Source: SXXH01 sp041165735 (lineage in GTDB: Bacteria > Planctomycetota > UBA1135 > GCA-002686595). From it: a stretch of DNA of 64,000 nucleotides. Location: NCBI GenBank assembly GCA_046341775.1, contig JBKDQQ010000084.1, positions 1 to 64,000 of the forward strand. Direction: 5' to 3'. Within the stretch, counting starts at the first letter, position 1. Every line of letters begins with the position of its first letter. A program made the translations under genes and the position numbers. This document shows positions 20,312 to 28,031 of this stretch, in pieces. A model generated the notes under the pieces. That model saw only the letters and a program-made list of their open reading frames with translations. It was not told the origin of the DNA and ran no database searches.

Positions 20312-23300
20312 TCAGCCGAGCTTGGCGAAGGCCACCTCGACGCGGCCCTCGGCCCCGAACTCGAAGGTCGACCGCGTCGCGCCCGCCGGGGCGGAGCCCA
20401 ACGCGCCCAAGGTGGAGGCCATCGTCTCGGCCTGGATCAAGGCCGCGTGCCGCTGCAAGGCGGCGGCGAGGCGCGCTCCGCCGGCCTCGAGGTGCAGCGC
20501 GATGCGGTCCTCCACGCCCAGTCCCGAGTCCTTGCGCAACGCATTCACGCGCGAGTTGAACTCGCGCGCGAGACCCTCGGCCACGAGTTCCTCGTCCAGG
20601 TCGGCGTCGAGCCACGCCACGAGTCGCCCGTCCGTCTCGACATCGAAGGCGCCATTGGTCTCGACGCGGATCTCCACGTCCTCGGGCGCCAACTCGACCA
20701 TGCGCCCATCGACCTCCACCGCGACGGAAGCGCCGGCGCGCAACCGGGCGGCGGCCGCGGCGGGGAGCGCGTCGATGGCCGCGGCGACGGCCTTCATCAG
20801 TCCGCCGACCTTCTTGCCCAGCACGCGGAAGTTCGCCTTGGCCTTCAGGCTGCAGACGGCGCCGTCGTCGGCGGCGAGGCTGCCGAACGACTTGATGTTG
20901 AGCTCGCCCAGCACCTGTTCGGCGGCGAATCCCGTGCGCAGGAGCTCGAGCGCGCGCGCGTCCGAGGCGCGCACGTGGATGGCGCGCAACGGTTGCCGGA
21001 TGCCGAGCTTGGCGCGCTCGCGCAACGCCCTTCCCATCTCGACGAGGCGCACGACGAGGCGCATGGCGCCCTCGAGTTCCTCGTCGACCAGTTCCGCGCG
21101 CGGCTCGGGAAGGAGCTGTGCGTGCACCGAGCCCGAGCCGGGCGACAGGCGCGACCAGATCGCGTCGGACAGGAAGGGCGCCAAGGGCGCCATGAGGAGC
21201 GAAGCCGCGCGCAGCGCGTCGTGCAAGGTGTGGAAGCAAGCGTCGCGGTCGGCCGTCCACTCGCCCTTCCAGAAGCGCGCGCGGTTGCGGCGGATGTACC
21301 AGTTGGAGAGGTCGTCGCCGACGAACTCCTCCAGCGAGCGGCAGGCGCCGGCCAGGTCGTAGTCGTCGAGGCGCGCGCGCACCTCGGCGATGGTCGACTG
21401 CGTGCGCGACGCGAGCCAGCGATCGATCTCCGGACGCGCCTCGTGCGGCGCGGGACGCGCGGGATCGAAGCCCTTGCCGAGGCGCGCGTAGTCGGAGAAG
21501 AACTTCCACGAGTTGACCAGCGTGCCGAAGTGCTTGCGGCGCACCTCGAGGATGCCCGCCGGATCGAAGCGCTTCGGCAGGTGCGTCGCGCCGCTCGACA
21601 GCAGGTACCACCGCACCGCGTCGGCGCCGTGCTCGGACACCGCTTGCCATGGATCGACGATGTTGCCGAGGCGCTTGCTCATCTTGACCCCGTCCTTGTC
21701 GAGGACGAGCCCGTTGACGAGGCAGGCCTTGTAGGGCGGTCCCGGCGGCAGCCCGGAATCCGGCAGCGATTGCAGGAACGCGCCGATGGCGTGCAGCGTG
21801 TAGAACCAACCGCGCGTCTGGTCGAGGCCCTCGGCGATGAAGTCCGCCGGATACTGCGCCTCGGCCTTGGCGCGGCCGTCGCCGAAGGGCCAGTGCCATT
21901 GCGCGTAGGGCATCGCCCCCGAGTCGAACCAGCAGTCGAGCACGCTCTTCGTGCGGCGCATGGTCCCGCCGCACTTGGCGCACGGCCAAGTCGGTTCGTC
22001 GATCGACGGCTTGTGGAAGTCGAAGGCCTCGGGCAAGCGACCGCACTTGGCGGCGAGCTCGTCCTTGCTCCCGATGCCCTCCTCCGCGTCGCAGCCGTCG
22101 CACGTCCAATACGGCAGCGGCGTGCCCCAGTACCGGTCGCGCGAGATGTTCCAGTCGATGTTGTTCTCGAGCCACTCGCCGAACCGCCCGGACCCGATCT
22201 CGGGCGGGATCCAGCGCACCTGCCGGTTGAGCTCGATCATGCGCTCCTTCATCGCGCTGGTGCGCAGGTACCAGGCCGGGGCGGCGTAGTAGAAGAGCGG
22301 CGTGTCGCAGCGCCAGCAGTGCGGATAACTGTGCGGATCCTTGGCCTTCCTGAACAGCAGGCCGCGACGCTTGAGGTCCTCGGCGAGACCTTCGTCCGCG
22401 TCCTTGAAGAAGGTGCCGGCGGGCACCCCCGCCACGTCGACGACCAGGCGACCCTCGGCTCCCACGGCTTGCTTGACCGGCAGGCGGTTGCGGCGCGCGA
22501 CATCCCAGTCGTCCACGCCGTACGCGGCGGCCTGGTGCACGATGCCTGTGCCGTCGGTCGTGGTGACGTAGTCCGCCGTCCACACCTTGTGCATGCCCGC
22601 GGGATCGGGCTTCCACGCGCCGGGCTCGACGAAGGGCACGGCCGCGTCGAAGAGCGGCTGGTACTCCATGCCCTCGAGCTCCCGGCCCTGGCGCTCCTCG
22701 ACGACCTCGTGGGCGCCGAGCACGGCATGCGCGCGCGCCTTGGCGATCCACACGAGCTCCGCGCCGGCGGAGCCCTTCTCCGCGCCCTTGGCGACCGGCA
22801 GGTCGACCTTGGCGAGCACGTACTGCTCGCGCGGATGCACCGCCAGCGCGATGTTCGAAGGCAGGGTCCAGGGCGTGGTGGTCCACGCCAGCAGCGACTC
22901 GCCGCGCGCCGAGCCGACCACCTTGAAGCGCACGTGCACGCTGGGGTCCAGCACCTCCTTGTACGCGCCGGGCTGTCCGAGCTCGTGGGAGGACAAGCCC
23001 GTGCCGCAGCGGCCGCAGTACGGCAGCACCTTCTTGCCGCGGTAGGCGAAGCCCGCGCGATGCAGGCGCGCGAGGATGTTCCAGACGCTCTCGACGTAGG
23101 AGTCGTCGTAGGTCACGTAGGGGTCGGCGTAGTCCAGCCAGTACCCGATGCGCTCGGAAAGCCGCTCCCAGTCCTGCTTGTACCTCCAGACCGAGTCCTT
23201 GCAGCGCGCGTTGAAGCGCGCGACTCCGTAGGCTTCGATTTGCGGCTTGCCGCTGATGCCCAACTCCTTCTCGACGCCGAGCTCGACCGGCAGCCCGTGC

Positions 23301-23581
23301 GTGTCCCAGCCCGCCTTGCGCACCACGAGCCGGCCGAGCATCGTGCGGTGGCGGCACACGGCGTCCTTGATGGCGCGCGCGAAGACATGGTGGATGCCGG
23401 GCTTGCCGTTGGCCGTGGGCGGGCCCTCCCAGAACACGAACCGCGGCGCGTCCCGGCGCGACGCCTGCAGCGACTCGAACACGCGCTCCGCCCGCCACGA
23501 GGCGACGAGCGCCTCCTCCAACTCGGCGGGGCGTGAGGCGGCGGACTCGGGCAGCGGCGCGAAGCGTTCGTGGACGGCCAT
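20312..23581 (-). CDS. ileS: Isoleucyl-tRNA synthetase, type 2, GIHH signature
   Basis: 1089 residues, class I synthetase that charges tRNA-Ile. Domains: Rossmann catalytic core split by a CP1 editing domain (about 190-400; TTTPWTLPSN), KMSKR at 633-637, then the anticodon-binding helical domain and a C-terminal region of type-2 enzymes. The position of the HIGH signature reads GIHH (62-65, in ANGKPGIHHVFARAIKD), a swapped motif. The zinc-finger-like CGRCGTG and CDTPLFYYAAPAWYLR are typical of the clade. Type-2 enzymes are generally less sensitive to mupirocin. The gene lies 34 nt after the Gfo/Idh gene, with a -10-like TAGAAC 10 nt before the ATG, so it may have its own short-leader promoter. 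It ends the supercluster. Confidence 0.97.
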   Translation of the reverse strand: MAVHERFAPLPESAASRPAELEEALVASWRAERVFESLQASRRDAPRFVFWEGPPTANGKPGIHHVFARAIKDAVCRHRTMLGRLVVRKAGWDTHGLPVELGVEKELGISGKPQIEAYGVARFNARCKDSVWRYKQDWERLSERIGYWLDYADPYVTYDDSYVESVWNILARLHRAGFAYRGKKVLPYCGRCGTGLSSHELGQPGAYKEVLDPSVHVRFKVVGSARGESLLAWTTTPWTLPSNIALAVHPREQYVLAKVDLPVAKGAEKGSAGAELVWIAKARAHAVLGAHEVVEERQGRELEGMEYQPLFDAAVPFVEPGAWKPDPAGMHKVWTADYVTTTDGTGIVHQAAAYGVDDWDVARRNRLPVKQAVGAEGRLVVDVAGVPAGTFFKDADEGLAEDLKRRGLLFRKAKDPHSYPHCWRCDTPLFYYAAPAWYLRTSAMKERMIELNRQVRWIPPEIGSGRFGEWLENNIDWNISRDRYWGTPLPYWTCDGCDAEEGIGSKDELAAKCGRLPEAFDFHKPSIDEPTWPCAKCGGTMRRTKSVLDCWFDSGAMPYAQWHWPFGDGRAKAEAQYPADFIAEGLDQTRGWFYTLHAIGAFLQSLPDSGLPPGPPYKACLVNGLVLDKDGVKMSKRLGNIVDPWQAVSEHGADAVRWYLLSSGATHLPKRFDPAGILEVRRKHFGTLVNSWKFFSDYARLGKGFDPARPAPHEARPEIDRWLASRTQSTIAEVRARLDDYDLAGACRSLEEFVGDDLSNWYIRRNRARFWKGEWTADRDACFHTLHDALRAASLLMAPLAPFLSDAIWSRLSPGSGSVHAQLLPEPRAELVDEELEGAMRLVVRLVEMGRALRERAKLGIRQPLRAIHVRASDARALELLRTGFAAEQVLGELNIKSFGSLAADDGAVCSLKAKANFRVLGKKVGGLMKAVAAAIDALPAAAAARLRAGASVAVEVDGRMVELAPEDVEIRVETNGAFDVETDGRLVAWLDADLDEELVAEGLAREFNSRVNALRKDSGLGVEDRIALHLEAGGARLAAALQRHAALIQAETMASTLGALGSAPAGATRSTFEFGAEGRVEVAFAKLG

Positions 23582-23591
23582 GCGGCCGACT

Positions 23592-23597
23592 GTTCTA
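23592..23597 (-). promoter_or_regulatory. -10-like TAGAAC before ileS
   Basis: TAGAAC on the minus strand, 10 nt before the ileS ATG, inside the 34-nt gap after the oxidoreductase gene. It could give a transcript with almost no leader. Confidence 0.3.
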
Positions 23598-23615
23598 CCA
23601 AGGCCGCGCGCGGCT

Positions 23616-24644
23616 CTACCAACCCTGCGCGCGGATGTCGGCGACGATGCGGTCGGCCAGTTCGAGCGCCGCCCGGCCGTCCTCGCCGGTCACCTCGGCC
23701 TCCTCGCCCGTCTGCACGGCGGCGAGGAACGAATCGATCTCCGCCTGCAAGGGCCGATCGTGGCCGGACAGGTCCAGCTCCTGCAGCGACAGCACGCGCG
23801 AGGCGATCCACTCCTGCCGCTGCGCGATGGTGGCGGCGTCCATCGTGGCGAGGTCGACGCGCCCGCTCTCCCACTCCGGACCCGGCGTGATCACGAGGCC
23901 GTAGTTCTTGCCGAAGTCGAGGCTGGCGTAGCCCTCCCCCGAGAACAGGCGCAGCTTGCGCGTGGGCTGCAGGCTGGCGCGCGAAGCGGTGATGTTGGCG
24001 CGCGCGCCGTTCTCGAAGACGAGCCGCACCGAAGCGACGTCCTCCTGCTTCGTCAGGATCGCGCCGCCCACGGCGTCGAGCGAGCGCACCGGAGAACCGA
24101 CGAGGTCGAGCACGAGGTCGAGGTCGTGGATCATCAGGTCGTGGACGACGCCGATGTCGCGGCTCCTGCCGGTGAACGGCGCGAGGCGATGGCATTCGAC
24201 GAAGCGCGGCTTGAAGCCGCGCGCCTTGACGGCGCGCACGGCGGGCTGGAAGCGCTCGACGTGCCCGACCGCGAGCAGCGCGCCGCCGCGCGCGGCCGCC
24301 GCCAGCAGCCTGTCCGCCTCGGCGATGTTGGCGGCGAGCGGCTTCTCCACGAGGCAGTGCACGCCGCGCTCGAGCAAGGGACGCGCGAGCGCCTCGTGCA
24401 GCACGGTGGGCGCGGCCACCGACACGGCCTCGACTTCCGGCGGCAGCTCGTCGATGCCGGCGCAGGCGGCGCAGCCCAGTTCCGCGGCGAGGGCGCGCGC
24501 GCGATCGAGGTCCGGATCGACCAGCGCCAGGAGCTCCGCGCGCGGGTTCTCCTTGTGGATGCGCGCGTGGAACTTGCCGAGGTGGCCGGTGCCCACGACC
24601 GCCGTGCGCACGCGGCGCGCGCCGACGGGAACGCGCGCCTTCAT
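23616..24644 (-). CDS. Gfo/Idh/MocA-family oxidoreductase in lpx cluster
   Basis: 342 residues from the ATG at 24644, whose ATGA overlaps the lpxA stop, so translation is probably coupled. The N-terminal NAD(P)-binding Rossmann fold has VVGTGHLGKFHA; VEKPLA carries the usual EKP lysine; the C-terminal alpha/beta domain has DLMIHDLDLVLDLVG with the family His-Asp. Placement directly after lpxA suggests a sugar-nucleotide dehydrogenase acting on UDP-GlcNAc. By analogy with GnnA, it could make the 3-keto intermediate for 2,3-diamino-sugar lipid A. The partner aminotransferase GnnB is not in the window, so this role is inference. Family assignment is firm, substrate unknown. Confidence 0.88.
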   Translation of the reverse strand: MKARVPVGARRVRTAVVGTGHLGKFHARIHKENPRAELLALVDPDLDRARALAAELGCAACAGIDELPPEVEAVSVAAPTVLHEALARPLLERGVHCLVEKPLAANIAEADRLLAAAARGGALLAVGHVERFQPAVRAVKARGFKPRFVECHRLAPFTGRSRDIGVVHDLMIHDLDLVLDLVGSPVRSLDAVGGAILTKQEDVASVRLVFENGARANITASRASLQPTRKLRLFSGEGYASLDFGKNYGLVITPGPEWESGRVDLATMDAATIAQRQEWIASRVLSLQELDLSGHDRPLQAEIDSFLAAVQTGEEAEVTGEDGRAALELADRIVADIRAQGW

Positions 24645-25492
24645 CGCGCCGCCCCGGCGAGGATGCGCTCCTGGCCCAGCTTGAGGAACTGCTCGCGCAG
24701 CGACTCGCGGTACCGGCCCTTCGCCCCCAGCTCCGTCTGCTCGAGCTGGCGCACGAGCTGCTGGACGAGCTGGGAGTCGGGGTGCTCCTGCTTGAGCTCC
24801 TCGAGCACGCTCTTGCGCGTGGTCTCCGAGCGCCAGATGCGGCGGTAGGCTCCGCGCAGCGCCTCGATCTCGGGCTCGGACATGCCGCCGCGCTGCAGGC
24901 CGATGATGTTCACGCCGCGCACGCGCGACGGATGCCCCTCGAGGATCATGAACGGCGGCACGTCCATGACCATGCGCGTCATGCCGCCCACGTAGGCGAA
25001 GGCGCCGATGGTGACGAAGTGGTGCGCCGCCGCGCCGCCCGAGATGTTGGCGTTGCGCCCGACCAGCACGTGCCCGGCGAGCAGCGCGTTGTTGCCCATG
25101 ATGATGCGGTCGGCGAGGTCGCAATCGTGGGCCACGTGGCAGCATGCCATCAGCAGGCAGTCGTTGCCGATCGAAGTCATGCCGCCGCCCTTGACGGTGC
25201 CGCGGTTGATCGTGACGAACTCGCGGATCGTGTTGCGCGCGCCGATCGACAGGCGCGTGGGCTCGCCCTTGTACGACAGGTCCTGCGGCGGGCCGCCGAG
25301 GTTGGCCTGGCCGGCGATCGTGTTGTCCTCGCCGATGTCCGTCACGCCGTCGACGACGACATGCGGGCCGAGGCGCGTGCGCGCGCCGATGCGCACGTCC
25401 GGGCCGATGACGCAGTAGGGGCCGATCTCGACGTCGTCGCCGAGGCGCGCGCCGGGCGACACGAGGGCCGTGGGATGGATCTTGGTGGACAT
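24641..25492 (-). CDS. lpxA: UDP-N-acetylglucosamine acyltransferase LpxA
   Basis: 283 residues from the ATG before STKIHPTALVSPGARLG. It transfers a 3-hydroxyacyl chain from ACP to UDP-GlcNAc (or an amino analogue), the first step of lipid A synthesis. Left-handed beta-helix hexapeptide repeats fill residues 1-190 (IGPYCVIGPDVRIGARTRLGP), with catalytic His in CCHVAHDCDLAD and the conserved NANISGGAAAHHFVTIG. The C-terminal helical domain ends in a basic/acidic coiled tail. An in-frame upstream extension has no ribosome binding site and was rejected. It follows lpxC/fabZ by 23 nt and overlaps the oxidoreductase gene by 4 nt. Confidence 0.96.
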   Translation of the reverse strand: MSTKIHPTALVSPGARLGDDVEIGPYCVIGPDVRIGARTRLGPHVVVDGVTDIGEDNTIAGQANLGGPPQDLSYKGEPTRLSIGARNTIREFVTINRGTVKGGGMTSIGNDCLLMACCHVAHDCDLADRIIMGNNALLAGHVLVGRNANISGGAAAHHFVTIGAFAYVGGMTRMVMDVPPFMILEGHPSRVRGVNIIGLQRGGMSEPEIEALRGAYRRIWRSETTRKSVLEELKQEHPDSQLVQQLVRQLEQTELGAKGRYRESLREQFLKLGQERILAGAAR

Positions 25493-25515
25493 GTGTTCGC
25501 TGCCGGCGGTCGGGC

Positions 25516-26808
25516 TCAGGAATCGACGAGGGTGAACATCAAGGTCGCTTCGCACACGACGCGGCCGGCGACCGTGCCCACGCCGCGCACCTGCGCCACC
25601 TGGTCCTTCGACTTGAGGGTCTCGACCTCCAGTCGCAGCTGGTCGCCGGGAGTGACGGCCCCGCGCAACTTGACCTTGTCGATGGCCCACAGGACGGCGA
25701 GCTTGCCGGTGTTCTCGAGGCGGCGCAGCAGCAACACGCCCGCCAGCTGGGCCATGGCCTCGAGCTGCAGCACGCCCGGCATCAGCGGCGCGGCGGGGAA
25801 GTGGCCTTGGAAGAACGGCTCGTTGATCGTCACGTTCTTGATGGCGACGGCGCGGCGCGCGCCCTCGACCTCGACCACGCGGTCGATCAGCAGGAACGGA
25901 TAGCGATGCGGCAGCATGCGCAGGATCTCGCGCGCGTCCAGGCCCGAGTCGCGCCGCACCAGGCCCGCCGTCTCCGCCAGCTGCATCTGGTCGACGAGCA
26001 GGCGCACCAGTTCGGCGTTGGTGGCGTGGCCCGAGCGCGTGGCGATCACGTGCGCGTGCAGATCCGCGCCCAGGAGCCGCAAGTCCCCGAGGAGGTCGAG
26101 CATCTTGTGGCGCACCGCCTCGGCCGGCAGGCGCATGCGCGTCTCGGGATCGCCGAGCACGAGCGTGTTCTCGCGCGTCGCGCCCTTGCCGAAGCCCGCC
26201 TTCTTGAGCGTCTCGACCTCGGAGGCGAGGCAGAACGTGCGCGCCGGGGCCAACTCCTGCTCGAAGCTCTGCGGGCTGAGGTCAAGCTGGAAGGTCCCGC
26301 CCTCGACGCCGGGTTCGTCGAAGGCCGCGGCGTACTGCACGGTGAGCGAAGGCTTGTCGCTCGGCAGCGCCACGAGGGTCGCCGCGCCCTGCTTGACGTA
26401 CACCGGCTGCTCGAGCTTGAAGTGCTTGGCCTCCGCCGGCTGGTCGACGAGTCCGGCGCGCTGCACGAGGCGCACGATCTCCAGCGCGCTGCCGTCGAGC
26501 CCGGGGAACTCCGCGCCGGACATCTCCACCACGAGGTTGTCGAGTCCGAGGCCCGAACACGCGGCCAGCATGTGTTCGACCGTCTCGACCTCGGCCCCGT
26601 CGCGCGCGAGGCGCGTGCGACGGTCCTTCTGCGAGTGGTAGGCGATGGTCGCCGGGATGGGCGGCGCGTCGGTCAAGTCCGTGCGCTGGAACACGACGCC
26701 GTGGTCGACCGGCGCCGGCAGCAGGCGCGCGCGCACGACCGCGCCGGAATGCAGGCCGGGACCGGAGAACTCGACGGGGGTGCGCAGGGTGCGCTGGCGA
26801 CGGATCAT
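25516..26808 (-). CDS. Bifunctional LpxC deacetylase / FabZ dehydratase
   Basis: 430 residues joining two enzymes. Residues 1-280 are UDP-3-O-acyl-GlcNAc deacetylase (LpxC), the committed step of lipid A synthesis: zinc ligands in VEHMLAA and RHKMLDLLGD and the catalytic His of SGHATN. Residues 285-430 are the hot-dog-fold 3-hydroxyacyl-ACP dehydratase FabZ: ILRMLPHRYPFLLIDRV, catalytic His in FFQGHFP and Glu in LQLEAMAQLAG. The fusion, known from Bacteroidota and some planctomycetes, couples use of 3-hydroxyacyl-ACP by lipid A and fatty-acid pathways. The start overlaps the lpxD stop by 4 nt (ATGA), indicating coupled translation. Confidence 0.96.
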   Translation of the reverse strand: MIRRQRTLRTPVEFSGPGLHSGAVVRARLLPAPVDHGVVFQRTDLTDAPPIPATIAYHSQKDRRTRLARDGAEVETVEHMLAACSGLGLDNLVVEMSGAEFPGLDGSALEIVRLVQRAGLVDQPAEAKHFKLEQPVYVKQGAATLVALPSDKPSLTVQYAAAFDEPGVEGGTFQLDLSPQSFEQELAPARTFCLASEVETLKKAGFGKGATRENTLVLGDPETRMRLPAEAVRHKMLDLLGDLRLLGADLHAHVIATRSGHATNAELVRLLVDQMQLAETAGLVRRDSGLDAREILRMLPHRYPFLLIDRVVEVEGARRAVAIKNVTINEPFFQGHFPAAPLMPGVLQLEAMAQLAGVLLLRRLENTGKLAVLWAIDKVKLRGAVTPGDQLRLEVETLKSKDQVAQVRGVGTVAGRVVCEATLMFTLVDS

Positions 26809-27875
26809 CGGGGTTCCTCCTCCGCGCGCGGCGCGGCTCGTTCCAGGGCGGCGAGGCGCGCCTCTAGGACGCGCAGGCGCTCCGCCAACTCGGGCAGGCG
26901 CGCCACCAGCGCCGCGGAGCGCAGCGTCGCCCCCTTCGGACGCGCGGGCCAGCCCGCCCAGTCCTCGCCGGGCGGGACGTCGCCGAACACGCCGGCCTGG
27001 CCGCCGATGCGCGCGCCCGCGCCGATCTCGGCGTGCCCTTGCACGCCGACCTGTCCGGCGAGGATGGCGCGTTCACCGACCTTGGCCGAACCGGCGACGC
27101 CGACCTGCGCCACGAGCAGCGCGGCGCGGCCCACGACCACGTTGTGCGCGACATGCACGAGGTTGTCGAGCTTGGCGCCGCGTCCGATGCGGGTCGCGCC
27201 GAAGCGCGCGCGATCGATGGCGCAGTTGGCGCCGATCTCGACCTCGTCCTCGACCACGACGGTGCCGCACTGCGGGATCTTCTCCCATCCCTCGCGCGTC
27301 GGCTCCCAACCGAACCCGTCGGAGCCGAGCACGCTGCCCGCGTGCACGACGACCTTGTTCCCCACCACGACGCGCTCGTGGAGCACGACCATCGGCTGCA
27401 GGACGCACTCCGCGCCCACCACGACATCGGCGCCCAGATGCACCTGCGCCACGAGCCACGAGCCCGGACCGACGCCGGCGCGCGCGCCCACCACGCAACC
27501 CGGACCGATGCAGGCCGATGGATCGACGCGCGCCGACGGATCGACGCAGGCCGACGGGTGCACGCCGGGCGCCGGACGCGCCACGGCGGCGGCGAAGCGC
27601 TGCACGACGCGCGTGAAGGCGCGATTGGGGTCCTTGACGCGCAGCAGCGCGGCCGTGGTGGCGCCGCGCGGTTCGTCGAGCCCCACGACCACCGCCGCCG
27701 CGCGCGTGGCTTCGAGCTGCGGGCGATAGCGCGGATTGGCGAGGAAGGACACCTCGCGCGGGCCGGCTTCCGCCAAGGTCGCCGGTCCGTCGACCACGAG
27801 CGCGCCGTCGCCATCGACGACGGCGCCGAGTTCGGCTGCGAGCGTGGAAAGGAGGATGCCGGAGGGATGTGACAC
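26805..27875 (-). CDS. lpxD: UDP-3-O-acylglucosamine N-acyltransferase LpxD
   Basis: 356 residues. LpxD adds the second 3-hydroxyacyl chain to UDP-3-O-acyl-glucosamine. The N-terminal uridine-binding domain has VSFLANPRYRPQLEATRAAAVVV; the left-handed beta-helix spans about 105-310, with FGWEPTREGWEKIPQCG and the catalytic His within DNLVHVAHNVVVG. The C-terminal 35 residues are a Glu/Arg/Ala coiled coil (LPELAERLRVLEARLAALE). It lies 156 nt after bamA, with no skp gene between them, and is coupled to lpxC/fabZ. Confidence 0.96.
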   Translation of the reverse strand: MSHPSGILLSTLAAELGAVVDGDGALVVDGPATLAEAGPREVSFLANPRYRPQLEATRAAAVVVGLDEPRGATTAALLRVKDPNRAFTRVVQRFAAAVARPAPGVHPSACVDPSARVDPSACIGPGCVVGARAGVGPGSWLVAQVHLGADVVVGAECVLQPMVVLHERVVVGNKVVVHAGSVLGSDGFGWEPTREGWEKIPQCGTVVVEDEVEIGANCAIDRARFGATRIGRGAKLDNLVHVAHNVVVGRAALLVAQVGVAGSAKVGERAILAGQVGVQGHAEIGAGARIGGQAGVFGDVPPGEDWAGWPARPKGATLRSAALVARLPELAERLRVLEARLAALERAAPRAEEEPR

Positions 27876-28031
27876 GAGGACGCGGCTCCAGAGGCTGGAC
27901 CAGCTGTCGCGGCCCTACTGGGCGGGCCCGACTGCCGTCCAGAGTGCGTCCTGCGAGGCGCCGCGTCAACTCGCGCCGCCGGGCCGCGCCCGACGCGGCC
28001 CGATTCGAGGACGCGGCGGGCCGCGCGCCGC

